NCBI RefSeq assembly: GCF_029222925.1
Contig: NZ_JARHUI010000002.1
Coordinates: 310,001 to 374,000, forward strand
Direction: 5' to 3'
DNA from: Algoriphagus sp. CAU 1675
GTDB taxonomy: Bacteria; Bacteroidota; Bacteroidia; Cytophagales; Cyclobacteriaceae
DNA: 64,000 nucleotides
The notes under the pieces were generated by a model, which was given only the letters and a program-made list of their open reading frames with translations, ran no database searches and was not told the DNA's origin. Below, piece after piece: positions 38,471 through 46,694 of the stretch. Positions within the stretch are counted from its first letter, which is position 1. Each line of letters starts with the position of its first letter. The translations under genes were made by a program, and so were the position numbers.

Positions 38471-40450
38471 ATGAAAAATTTTTCGCTCTTTCTTTTGTTA
38501 TTCCTCTTTCTCGCATCTTGTCAAGAAACTGAGGATCCTGGCTCTGTAAAACCAAAGGTAACAACAGGAGGGGCTGAACTATTGGATATTGGTGGTGTGA
38601 CCTTAGTTGGAGAACTTTCCACTATCGAATCAGTAGTAAAACATGGTTTTTTTCTTGCCCAGGATACATCTCAATGGGAAAAATCAGAAAATAATTTAGA
38701 CCTCGGACGTCCTTCAACATCAGGAAGATTCGAAACAAAAGTTTTCCAGGGACTTTTATCAGGACAAACCTATTATTTCAAAGCCTATTTGAAGACTCAA
38801 TTCGAAACAATCTATGGCAAAACGGTTGCCTTTGTGTCCAAAGGAGGAAGATTCCCAACCATTGCGCGAATCGAACCATCCCAAGGGCATCTTGATGAAG
38901 ACATCAATATTTATGGAGAAAAATTCAATTCTTCTTTGGGAAGACTGAAGATTCTTTTTGACAATGTCTACAGTCAGTACACAAACCAAACATCAGACAC
39001 AGTCATAACCGCCAGAATACCCAGATTGCTGGGAAAATCAAGCTTTATGATTCGTTTAGAAAATGATTATGGGGCACCTGCTACTGTTTTCCCCTATAGT
39101 CTAGCCACTCCTGTGATTGAAAGCGTTTTTCCTGAAAAACCTCAACTTGGAAACATCCTGACGATCAAAGGCAATCACTTCGACAAAGAAAAAGCAAGGA
39201 ATAGAGTCACTGTTAATAACTACCAGGCTGAAGTCCTTGAAAGCAAGCGAGATGAATTAAAGATCAGAATTCCCGAATCCATTAACGCACCTGAATTGGA
39301 GATTACCCTCGAAGCACAGGTTCAAACAGTCAAACCTGACTTTATAATAAGAATTGCCGAACCTATCATAGAAAGTTATCCCACTACAGTGAAGGTTGGA
39401 CAGACTATCGAAATAACCGGGCAAAATTTTCATTTCAATGGCGGAACTTTGGTTTATTTCAATGGCAGGCTAGCTAATGTAGTGTCTGGGGATGATAATT
39501 CCCTAAAAGTAATCGTGCCTGAAGCCCCCTACCCTGATGGAAAAGCCATTTTAGAAGTTGAAGTTGCAACTCTTAAAACCCAGGGAGACCAAGAGATTGT
39601 AATTGATGAGGATTGGCTAGTTGTATCTGACCAGCTTCCTTTTAGAGGAGCAAATACATCCTATGTTATCAATGATATTGCCTATGTTTTTGGCCAATCC
39701 AAGGATGTAAATGATCCCAAAACATATATTTTCAAGTTCAATCGGGCGGATTATACTTGGTCGAAATCCCCTTCACCTCTTACCGAAATTTACAGGGGAG
39801 TGACTTCGACACATACTAAAGACAAAATTTATTTCTACACTCAGAAAGACACGGACACCTTTTATGAATATGACCCGACCTATGACTCTTGGACAAAAAA
39901 GGCTGACTTTCCGGGTGAAAGAAGAGATGGGGCAGTGATTTTTTCAGCTAATGAAAAAGTCTATCTAGGACCAGGAAGGAATAATGATAATTATGGAACG
40001 CCAGTTGGCGGGATGTATGTATACTCGCCAATTTTGGATGAATGGAAACAATTAAATGATCCACTGCCATTTGTAAGGTCAAAACCTCAGGTTCTGGTGT
40101 TTGACAACTCAGCCTACATTTTTGATGGTGCGCTCAATTCCGGGGATTATCAAACTTACAAGTATGACATCTTGAATGATTTATGGCAAGAATCAACTCC
40201 TTCTTTGGCGGTAAGATCCGGTACTACAGCCTTTAAATATAAAGGGAAAGGTTATTCGGCATTAGGGTCCATTTTTGATGACGAAAATAATTTATTGGAA
40301 TTTGATCCGGTTTCAGAAAAATGGTCGCTGGCCGGTCGTATAGGTTTCAAACAACGTTCTCCTGCTTTTTCATTTGTGATCCAAGACGAGGTTTTTGTCG
40401 GTGGGGGAGACGATGAATATGATATACTAAAATGGGTAAATCCCCGCTAG
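38471..40450 (+). CDS. IPT/TIG and Kelch-repeat lipoprotein
   Basis: A 659-residue lipoprotein (lipobox FLASC, Cys17). After an N-terminal fibronectin-like segment (about 30-125) come three IPT/TIG domains: FPTIARIEPSQGHLDEDINIYGEKF, then ATPVIESVFPEKPQLGNILTIKGNHF, then AEPIIESYPTTVKVGQTIEITGQNF. The C-terminal 270 residues form a Kelch-type propeller (repeats such as YTWSKSPSPL, YDSWTKKADFPGERRDGAV, LDEWKQLNDPLPFVRSKPQ, NDLWQESTPSL). Surface ligand-binding is likely; no enzyme motif. The start at 38471 is chosen for the lipobox; the longer frame begins at a TTG. Confidence 0.85.
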   Translation: MKNFSLFLLLFLFLASCQETEDPGSVKPKVTTGGAELLDIGGVTLVGELSTIESVVKHGFFLAQDTSQWEKSENNLDLGRPSTSGRFETKVFQGLLSGQTYYFKAYLKTQFETIYGKTVAFVSKGGRFPTIARIEPSQGHLDEDINIYGEKFNSSLGRLKILFDNVYSQYTNQTSDTVITARIPRLLGKSSFMIRLENDYGAPATVFPYSLATPVIESVFPEKPQLGNILTIKGNHFDKEKARNRVTVNNYQAEVLESKRDELKIRIPESINAPELEITLEAQVQTVKPDFIIRIAEPIIESYPTTVKVGQTIEITGQNFHFNGGTLVYFNGRLANVVSGDDNSLKVIVPEAPYPDGKAILEVEVATLKTQGDQEIVIDEDWLVVSDQLPFRGANTSYVINDIAYVFGQSKDVNDPKTYIFKFNRADYTWSKSPSPLTEIYRGVTSTHTKDKIYFYTQKDTDTFYEYDPTYDSWTKKADFPGERRDGAVIFSANEKVYLGPGRNNDNYGTPVGGMYVYSPILDEWKQLNDPLPFVRSKPQVLVFDNSAYIFDGALNSGDYQTYKYDILNDLWQESTPSLAVRSGTTAFKYKGKGYSALGSIFDDENNLLEFDPVSEKWSLAGRIGFKQRSPAFSFVIQDEVFVGGGDDEYDILKWVNPR

Positions 40451-40595
40451 AAGCAGTCTTGCGAACTAGTTTAGGACATTATCCCAACGATTTCAAATTA
40501 TAAGGAACCCGCCCTAAATGGAATTTTAATTCCCATCTCCATTTCAACCTAGCTTGTTTCCCCCAGCTGAGAGTAAAAAGAACATGGTAAGGACT

Positions 40596-40644
40596 AGGTG
40601 TAGTTTAAAACTACACCTTCCTATCCCTAGGAATTTGTAATTCG
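40596..40644. repeat. REP-like hairpin doublet
   Basis: AGGTGTAGTT-taa-AACTACACCT (40596-40618), linker TCCTATCCCTA, then GAATT-tgt-AATTC within 40631-40643. Same orientation as the copy at 36835. Confidence 0.8.
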
Positions 40645-40699
40645 ATCGCAGGCTACTCCTTGATTTTATTCCCTACTATTTTTGGATCGCTTCCCACTA

Positions 40700-40790
40700 A
40701 GTGCAGGTCAGGCTAAACATTTCGCTGCGCTACATTTTTTAGCCCTCCTACTCCCCGCACTGCATATGCACAAACCTTGCAAGGCGTTAC
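40700..40790. repeat. Integron attC-like imperfect palindrome C
   Basis: Outer arms AGTGC (40700) and GCACT (to 40761), inner arms GGCTAAA and TTTAGCC, then CATATGcacAAACCTTG. The same CATATG-AAACC-TTG ending occurs in elements A (40981) and B (42518). A 31-codon frame lies between this and element A. Confidence 0.45.
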
Positions 40791-40823
40791 TGACAAAATT
40801 CAACAAATGCTGAATGGAAGGAG

Positions 40824-40919
40824 ATGAAGTCATCGATTGAAAGTCCAATTCAAATGGACATGATTGAATTTAAAAAATGGGAAAATTCGAAAATTGAATA
40901 TACTTGTGATGATTTCTGA
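40824..40919 (+). CDS. Very small ORF between attC-like elements
   Basis: A 31-codon frame (MKSSIESPIQ...TCDDF) with a purine-rich GGAAGGAG immediately before it. It is the only open frame in the roughly 190-base stretch between elements C and A. It could be a minimal cassette gene or a remnant. No family recognised. Confidence 0.2.
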   Translation: MKSSIESPIQMDMIEFKKWENSKIEYTCDDF

Positions 40920-40980
40920 ATAGGGACAGACATTTGACAATGACAAATGTCAGCGAAACAAATAAAGTTGAAATAAAAAA

Positions 40981-41112
40981 CGCAACTAAAAAGCATCTAT
41001 GGCTTATGTCGGGGAACGGCTACCATCAAGGTTTTCTTACCGAAGCCCACATTGCTTTCGGTGGACAAGTAATCGCTTCGAAACCGCCGCAATCCATATG
41101 AAAACCGTTGTA
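40981..41112. repeat. Integron attC-like imperfect palindrome A
   Basis: Outer arms CGCAAC (40981) and GTTGTA (41107), next arms CATcTATGG and CCATATG, with a diverse interior holding AGCCCAC and GTGGAC around a loop. About two thirds of positions align with element B at 42518. It ends 26 bases before the S41 protease start. Confidence 0.55.
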
Positions 41113-41137
41113 CTTCATGCAAAAATGTAACAACTAC

Positions 41138-42517
41138 ATGAAAAAAGGATACTTACTAATTTTAATACTTCTCTTGACACTTCCTTCCTTCGGACAAAAA
41201 AAGTTTTCCAAACAGGAAGTGATCGAAGACTTGCAGTATTTACGTGAATCTTTGGAAGAGGCACATTATAATCTATATACCTACGTAACCAAGGAAGCAT
41301 TCAATCAAAATTTTGAAAATATAAGAGCTTCCATTACCAGTGACAGTCTATCCCTTCTAGAAACGACAAATTTATTCCAAGCTGTCATTTCTAAGGCCAA
41401 CAATGGCCATACCGAGATTCCTTTCCCAGTGAGTTCTTATATAGCTTATGCGGGTTCGGAAGGCACAGTTTTTCCATTAGAACTGGCTTTTGAAGATGGT
41501 AAGGCACTCATCCGAAAGAATTTTTCTAATCTTGATTCTCTGGAAATTGGGACTGAAGTTATCAGTATAAACCAGCGCACCATCAATCAGGTATTATCGG
41601 AAATTTACCCACTGATCTCGGCAGAAAGAAGGTACTTCAAGCTTGCCAAGCTAGAGCTTTTTTCATTTCCAAGACTCTACTGGCAGGCTTATGGGGAACA
41701 GAAAAATTTTGAGGTAGAGGTAAAGAAAGATGGTGCAATAAAGATATACCAACTGAATTCAGTCCACCTTATTAATGATTTTGAAAGCAAGAGAAACGAG
41801 ATATGGTCCGAGACAAGAGATTTACAGATTCTAAATGATGTTGCCTATTTAAAACCAGGGAATTTTGGGGGTGATGAACAGAAATTCAGGCAGTTTATAG
41901 ATTCAGCTTTTGTGGAAATTAACAGCAGAAAACTGCCTGATCTAATCATCGACCTTAGAAATAATCTTGGTGGGGATGATTTTTTCAGCAACTATCTGGT
42001 GTCATACATTGCCGACAAGCCATTCCTATGGAATTCAGAATTTACACTTAAAACAAGTGCTATTTTAAAAGCCCATGTCGAAAAGAACTACGACACTACT
42101 GAACCATACTGGGAAAATGTAATGACTCATGAAGACGGAAGCATCTATACCTATGAGTTTGAAGCATATAATCCGCAACCTGAAGATAAAAGATATACAG
42201 GAAATGTTTATGTCTTGGTTAATAGGCAATCGCATTCTCAGGCAGCGGTAATAGCCGCTCAGATACAGGACTATAAATTTGCCACCATTGTGGGTGAGCA
42301 AACTGGCGACTTCCCAAGTTTACTTGCTTCACAATATGGATACTTTTTGCCCCACACAGGAATCGAGGTGAAAATTTCCAAGGGATATATCGTTCGCGTA
42401 AATGGAAGCAAAAAGGCTGAAGGTGTTATCCCTGATATTTATATAAAAGACCATCTAATAGATGAAAATGATGAAATATTAGATGAATTATTGGAACGAA
42501 TAAAGAAAAACCACTAA
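41138..42517 (+). CDS. Secreted S41-family peptidase
   Basis: A 459-residue protein with signal peptide MKKGYLLILILLLTLPSFGQ; the start at 41138 is used because the longer frame begins in the attC-like repeat. S41 features: AHYNLYTYVTKEAF near the N terminus, AVISKANNGHTEI, PDLIIDLRNNLGGD (the D-x-R-x-N-x-G-G motif) and the catalytic Ser region NRQSHSQAAVIAAQI (Ser365/Ser367). PDZ not obvious. It is the sole gene between two attC-like elements: its stop codon (42515-42517) is immediately followed by ATACAAC of element B. This fits a gene-cassette arrangement. Confidence 0.85.
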   Translation: MKKGYLLILILLLTLPSFGQKKFSKQEVIEDLQYLRESLEEAHYNLYTYVTKEAFNQNFENIRASITSDSLSLLETTNLFQAVISKANNGHTEIPFPVSSYIAYAGSEGTVFPLELAFEDGKALIRKNFSNLDSLEIGTEVISINQRTINQVLSEIYPLISAERRYFKLAKLELFSFPRLYWQAYGEQKNFEVEVKKDGAIKIYQLNSVHLINDFESKRNEIWSETRDLQILNDVAYLKPGNFGGDEQKFRQFIDSAFVEINSRKLPDLIIDLRNNLGGDDFFSNYLVSYIADKPFLWNSEFTLKTSAILKAHVEKNYDTTEPYWENVMTHEDGSIYTYEFEAYNPQPEDKRYTGNVYVLVNRQSHSQAAVIAAQIQDYKFATIVGEQTGDFPSLLASQYGYFLPHTGIEVKISKGYIVRVNGSKKAEGVIPDIYIKDHLIDENDEILDELLERIKKNH

Positions 42518-42640
42518 ATACAACAAGGCATATTGCTTATGACGGGAAACGGCTGCCAGCAAGGCGCTCCGTAGCCCACTTTGTTTCTGTGGACAGGAAA
42601 GTGCTTCGAAATCCGCCACTTGCCATATGCAAACCCTTGA
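42518..42640. repeat. Integron attC-like imperfect palindrome B
   Basis: Begins ATACAACAAGGCATAT directly after the S41 stop and ends GCCATATGCAAACCCTTGAC. Outer arms pair (CAAGG with CCcTTG, GCATAT with ATATGC); the interior has AGCCCAC...GTGGAC as in element A. Confidence 0.55.
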
Positions 42641-42760
42641 CTGAAAGCTTAAAATTTCAAGTTTTTTCCAAGCTGATCTTTCATTTTTACTTCGGAATGC
42701 CGGCTTTTTAACTTCGAATGTGATCCTTTTTGGTCTGGGCAGGCTCCTTTCTACCCCTAT

Positions 42761-42773
42761 GAATTTGCAATTC
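42761..42773. repeat. Partial REP-like hairpin
   Basis: GAATT-tgc-AATTC preceded by CTACCCCTAT. Only the small hairpin of the doublet family remains. Confidence 0.55.
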
Positions 42774-42806
42774 GGTCTTTTGGGTTTAATTTAAATCCAT
42801 CAGCAA

Positions 42807-42951
42807 AGCCTTTCGAAGGCTTCAACCTCCGTTTGGATTATCCTGACCAAGTCCGTCAGGGAAACTCCACGATTTGCATATTTTAAGACACATCCGATGA
42901 AAAACTTCCCCAGCCATCTTTTCTACCTAGTTTTTGGAGCACTCCTCTTCT
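42807..42951 (+). pseudogene. Truncated duplicate of serine hydrolase promoter and first codons
   Basis: This stretch aligns with 47482-47626, the upstream region and start of the serine hydrolase gene at 47572. Bases 42891-42944 are identical to 47566-47619 (54 bases), covering ATG at 42898 and the signal-peptide codons; upstream similarity is weaker. After about 18 codons the match ends and no hydrolase coding follows, so this is a broken copy. A 4.7-kb segment lies between the two copies. Confidence 0.85.
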
Positions 42952-43022
42952 ACAGATGGTAAGGATAATAGGGAGGGAAAAAAGAATAGGAGGCAGGAAA
43001 TGCAAGCTTCATTTAGCGATCA

Positions 43023-43148
43023 ATGAATTTTAGAGAATATAAAATGAAACGACAATTAGAAAAGGTTTCTTCAATGAAAGATATAACCGCCGATAAGGAT
43101 GCGAATTCGAAAAAATCTGAGAAAATTCAAAAAATTTTCAACTTTTGA
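43023..43148 (+). CDS. Possible small ORF upstream of the peptide operon
   Basis: A 41-codon frame (MNFREYKMKRQLEKVSSMKD..., ending IQKIFNF), basic and hydrophilic with no signal peptide. It ends 48 bases before the secreted-peptide gene. No family recognised; it may be random or a leader. Confidence 0.25.
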   Translation: MNFREYKMKRQLEKVSSMKDITADKDANSKKSEKIQKIFNF

Positions 43149-43155
43149 TTATAGG

Positions 43156-43173
43156 ATATATATATATATATAT
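43156..43173. repeat. (AT)9 simple repeat
   Basis: Eighteen bases of alternating A and T, 23 bases before the start of the cysteine-rich peptide gene, in the probable promoter/5'-UTR. Confidence 0.9.
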
Positions 43174-43196
43174 TTCCAAAAACAAATTATAAAATC

Positions 43197-43451
43197 ATGA
43201 AAAACAAAAAAATCTTCTTATCCTTTACCGTAGCATTGGTATTCTCTTTCCAAATTAGCCTATTTGCCGACTGCGGACTTCCACCTTCCGAAGGATGCGA
43301 ACTTATTTCAGGAGGGGGGCCTTGTTCAGGCGATCCTGATGCTTCAGTATACCTTTGTAACGGAAATATTCAAGTTTATAGCACGCTTCTTCCAAGTGGA
43401 GGTTGTGCAGGTTCACATAGTGATTGCATGTCCACTCCTACTCTCGGATAA
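43197..43451 (+). CDS. Small secreted six-cysteine peptide
   Basis: An 84-residue precursor. Residues 1-24 are a clear Sec signal (MKNKKIFLSFTVALVFSFQI...SLFA), leaving a mature peptide of about 60 residues with six Cys (26, 34, 43, 54, 70, 77), rich in Gly, Ser and Pro with little charge. Six Cys suggest three disulfides. It heads an operon of three lipoproteins; the next gene starts 22 bases later. The arrangement resembles NVEALA-type peptides upstream of 6-bladed propeller lipoproteins in Bacteroidales, but the NVEALA motif is absent. Possible roles: bacteriocin-like toxin, signalling peptide or ligand. Not recognised as a known family. Confidence 0.75.
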   Translation: MKNKKIFLSFTVALVFSFQISLFADCGLPPSEGCELISGGGPCSGDPDASVYLCNGNIQVYSTLLPSGGCAGSHSDCMSTPTLG

Positions 43452-43473
43452 ACCACAGGATATCAATTACTTC

Positions 43474-44637
43474 ATGAGAAAAACCTTCTTATACACACTA
43501 TTTGCCTTAATCGTCTTAACGTCGTGCAAAAGTGAAAAAGGAAAAGCTGGGATCGGGTTTGAAAGCAATCTGGTCCTGGCAGATTCTTTAATTTTACATT
43601 TGGATGAAAAATCAACTTCCGAATTTAATTATCATCAAATTAGTGAATTTGCGAAAAATGAATCGTTTTTAAATTTAAATCTGGTCAATCAAAGTTTAGA
43701 TTTTTATTCATTAGAAACTGGAAAGTTAATATATAGAATACCCTTAAATTCTCACGGCCCAGAAGTAGTGCCTAACTTGGGTGGTTTTTTTTTCCATAAT
43801 AAGGATAGCATTTTTATACTTCCAAAAATGTCGCTTTTTAATACCACTCTAATTGATTTAAATGGAAACTTTTCTAAAGGATATTCTCCTATTTCTCATG
43901 AAGATCAATTAGTTCCAGGTTTAATTAATCACTTTTCGAATTCAGCAAATCCAACTTATTTTATAAAAAACTCTTTATATTTTGATCAAGGAATCTTGAA
44001 AAACACCGCAGCTCCGGGTGTACTCGCTGAGAACTATCGATTATCCGGTAGATTTAATCTTGATACTGATTCTGTATTTTTGTTTCCAAAATCTGGATTC
44101 CCTCACTTCTATCAAGATAAAACCTTCCCTATCTATCTTTCTGTTTCTTCTCGAATTTTAGATTCTGAATTACAATGGATTTATTCTTGGAACGCTTTAG
44201 ACAGTATTCTGATTTTCGATTTGGAAATGGAAAATAAAAAATCTTTTTATTCAAAGAGCAAATACCGAGATCAAAACTTCCCAAGCATAGCCAATGCTGG
44301 ACCTTCTGAGAGTCTTGAACTTATTATTTCAAATACTCATTATTGCAAAATCATACATGATCCATACAGAAAACGATACTTAAGATTTGTTCAACTGGGC
44401 AGAAACTTCGATCCCTATACAGACAACTCAATTTCCTCGGTATTCAAAAATGATTTCAGTATTATGATTTATAATGAAAATTGGGAACTGCAAGACGAAT
44501 ATTTTTTCAATGGTAATATTTACAATTTATACCATTCCTTTATCGGAAAAAAAGGACTTTATATGCCTAAAACAAATCCTTTTTACACGAGTCTAGATGA
44601 GGACAATGTAGTATTCGATATTTTTGAAATCAAATGA
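43474..44637 (+). CDS. DUF4221-type lipoprotein
   Basis: A 387-residue lipoprotein (lipobox LTSC, Cys18). The start at 43474 is chosen for the signal peptide; the longer frame from 43264 overlaps the peptide gene and has no signal. The pattern DSLILHLDEKSTSEFNYHQI, NLVNQSLDFYSLETGKLIYRI and GFFFHNKDSIFIL matches Bacteroidota DUF4221 proteins, thought to form a beta-propeller. Function of the family is unknown. Its stop overlaps the next ATG (ATGA at 44634-44637), showing translational coupling. Noticeably A+T-rich. Confidence 0.75.
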   Translation: MRKTFLYTLFALIVLTSCKSEKGKAGIGFESNLVLADSLILHLDEKSTSEFNYHQISEFAKNESFLNLNLVNQSLDFYSLETGKLIYRIPLNSHGPEVVPNLGGFFFHNKDSIFILPKMSLFNTTLIDLNGNFSKGYSPISHEDQLVPGLINHFSNSANPTYFIKNSLYFDQGILKNTAAPGVLAENYRLSGRFNLDTDSVFLFPKSGFPHFYQDKTFPIYLSVSSRILDSELQWIYSWNALDSILIFDLEMENKKSFYSKSKYRDQNFPSIANAGPSESLELIISNTHYCKIIHDPYRKRYLRFVQLGRNFDPYTDNSISSVFKNDFSIMIYNENWELQDEYFFNGNIYNLYHSFIGKKGLYMPKTNPFYTSLDEDNVVFDIFEIK

Positions 44638-45047
44638 AGTATATCTACCTTCTAGCAATTCTCAGTCTATTTTGCTGTAAAAAATCGAGTTCTCAAGAAA
44701 ATAAAATCGAAGAGTATCTTGACACGTTGGAAATCCCAAAGTCAAATAAGGTGCTGATTATTTACATAGACGGGTGTACTAGCTGTTTTGTAAATCATAA
44801 GACCCTTACTGAAGAAGCAAGTAAAAACGATGAATATCAAATAATCGTGGTCACTAAAAGCAGAAAAAAAGCGGTTTTATTACTAGGAGAAGATCTTATT
44901 CCTAAAGTTTATCTTGATACGGATTTAATAGCTGTTGAATCAGGCTTAGTCAGTGGATTTCCAGTGGTTTTTTCTTTCAGTGAAGATGGCCGCTTAATGA
45001 ATGTGACACAGATCGATTACTCATCGAAAAATCTATCCCTACCATGA
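44634..45047 (+). CDS. Small lipoprotein with CxxC (thioredoxin-like) motif
   Basis: A 137-residue lipoprotein; lipobox SLFC/LFCC gives Cys14 or Cys15. After it, VLIIYIDGCTSCFVNHKTL (Cys48, Cys51) looks like a thioredoxin-fold strand followed by a C-x-x-C active site. A later FPVVFSF matches the cis-Pro region expected of that fold. I infer a membrane-tethered thiol-disulfide enzyme. With a six-Cys secreted peptide in the same operon, an obvious hypothesis is disulfide formation or isomerisation of that peptide. It overlaps both neighbours by ATGA. Confidence 0.65.
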   Translation: MKYIYLLAILSLFCCKKSSSQENKIEEYLDTLEIPKSNKVLIIYIDGCTSCFVNHKTLTEEASKNDEYQIIVVTKSRKKAVLLLGEDLIPKVYLDTDLIAVESGLVSGFPVVFSFSEDGRLMNVTQIDYSSKNLSLP

Positions 45048-46090
45048 AAAATCCCATACTATTTTTGCTTGTATTGGTATTTCTTTCCTGTAATTCCCAA
45101 TCTAATTCATTTTTTGATGATTGCATGAAGCCCGATTTTTCGCCATTCGTTATCTCGGATATCTATTTAGAAATAGAACCCGCTATCAGAAATTTTGGGT
45201 TTGAACTAAAAAAGACCAGTGATGGAGGATATATATTTTTCGTCCCTTTTTGGGGAGACGCATACAAATTCTCACCAGATCGGAAAATTGAATTCAAATT
45301 GTCTTTTAATTCAAAATCGCTCTCAGAAAATAAGGAGCGTATTAATTATATCAGTGGAACAACTCCAGCTTTTGATGTTTTTGGAGATAATATCTACTTC
45401 CTACAAAGTAATCGGACAATAAAAATCTATAATCTTCAAGGGAAAGAGGTAACTAATTACTCGTTGAACATTACTGATATAAGTATTGATGACATGGAAG
45501 TCATTGGTGAGGATATAGTTATTTTGAGTGGTACGCAGGTTGTAGAAGACAAGGTAGTCTTGAGTTTTTTCAAAATGAATTTAGTTGAAAACACACTAGA
45601 AACCATCGAAAAGATTGATCTAAAAACAAGAAAGAACCCATTTTTCATAAAATTCAATGAAAATGAGGCACAGGTACTCATCGAAAGAGATTCAAGCATC
45701 ACAGAATTGGATTTTGAAAAAAGAAGTATTCACAATATTAGTTTTAATCAGGCCAAAAATCGTGATTACAATAAGTATGATATTCCAATTGACGTTGATT
45801 ATATTTCTCTTCCAGAAGAAGAACAACGAAAATATCGAAATGATAAAACGATAAAATTCGGTTTTAATGAAAGTGAATTGATAATCTTACACGAGGTGGC
45901 AAACAAATCGAAAAGCGGCAAACCTTATGAAAAATTGTTAACGAAACACTCTTTACCAAACGGAAAGGTGCATGAAAAATTAGGATTAGAGGGGATAATT
46001 GACTTTGATAAATGTGGAAACATCCTTCAAATTGAGGAAATCAACGGTGAATACTACATAAGTATTAAGTCTTTTGAATCTGTTAAGTAA
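45044..46090 (+). CDS. Beta-propeller-like lipoprotein, last gene of peptide operon
   Basis: A 348-residue lipoprotein (lipobox LSC, Cys16). Repeated short motifs (GDNIYFLQSNRTIKIYNLQGKEV; GEDIVILSGTQVV; FNENEAQVLIERD) recall the 6-bladed propeller/BF3164-type lipoproteins of Bacteroidota that accompany NVEALA-type peptides. It may be a periplasmic or surface receptor, or immunity partner. Its ATG overlaps the previous stop by 4 bases. No enzymatic residues identified. Confidence 0.65.
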   Translation: MKNPILFLLVLVFLSCNSQSNSFFDDCMKPDFSPFVISDIYLEIEPAIRNFGFELKKTSDGGYIFFVPFWGDAYKFSPDRKIEFKLSFNSKSLSENKERINYISGTTPAFDVFGDNIYFLQSNRTIKIYNLQGKEVTNYSLNITDISIDDMEVIGEDIVILSGTQVVEDKVVLSFFKMNLVENTLETIEKIDLKTRKNPFFIKFNENEAQVLIERDSSITELDFEKRSIHNISFNQAKNRDYNKYDIPIDVDYISLPEEEQRKYRNDKTIKFGFNESELIILHEVANKSKSGKPYEKLLTKHSLPNGKVHEKLGLEGIIDFDKCGNILQIEEINGEYYISIKSFESVK

Positions 46091-46640
46091 AAATCCATTC
46101 TTTCATTAGCATTCAAAGAGAGTTACCTCCCCTCTGACGATAGTTTCTGTTTGAATGACAAAAATTCGGTGACTAGGAGTAGTTTGCAACCATGCTTTAC
46201 AATTCCAACGAATTTGTAATTCGATTTACCATCTCCTCACCCCCTCTGAGCATAGATTCTGTTTGAATGAAAAAAAGCCGGTGACTAGGCGTAGTTTACA
46301 CCTCCCCCCACCCCTCCAAAACAATTCTTCGCAATCTTCTGTCAGAGCGGGCTTGGTGGAAAAGGCTGAAGATTATTTATATTCCAGTGAAAAAAATTAT
46401 GCAGGTCTGAAAGGGCTGATAGATGTAGATTACTGGTAGTTGGGATGTGTATGGCCAATTGCAAATTGGCTTGGATATTAGGGTGAAGTTACAAACTTCA
46501 CCCAGCGTCCAATTGGACTTCAAAGATTCAGGGCAGAAACTACGCCTTTCCATCCCTACGAATGAGTAATTCGATCCCACTCTGATCCTTGATTTTACTA
46601 CCTCCCATTTATAGATCAATCCCAATAACTACTGAAAAAT
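46091..46640. repeat. Intergenic repeat array with degraded REP-like elements
   Basis: No gene. Two direct repeats of roughly 65 bases (about 46126-46191 and 46231-46300) share TTCTGTTTGAATGA and GGTGACTAGG-GTAGTTT. Within, CGAATT-tgt-AATTCG (46209-46223). A full forward doublet follows: GCCAATT-gca-AATTGGC (46454-46470), linker TTGGATATTA, and GGGTGAAGTT-aca-AACTTCACCC (46481-46503). Then a partial reverse element around 46543-46575. Confidence 0.75.
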
Positions 46641-46653
46641 CAAATGGTTTATT

Positions 46654-46694
46654 TAGGGTTTCTATAGGGTTCTGTTAATTTTCAGATAGGGTTT
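46654..46694 (+). promoter_or_regulatory. Three TAGGGTT direct repeats
   Basis: TAGGGTT at 46654, 46665 and 46687, with a degenerate inverted copy about 46717-46730, 135 bases upstream of the DUF6266 gene. It could be an operator; no known binding protein. Confidence 0.35.

Noticed and set aside
40700-42640. A complete integron
   Set aside because: No integrase gene or attI in the window; only attC-like elements can be argued.
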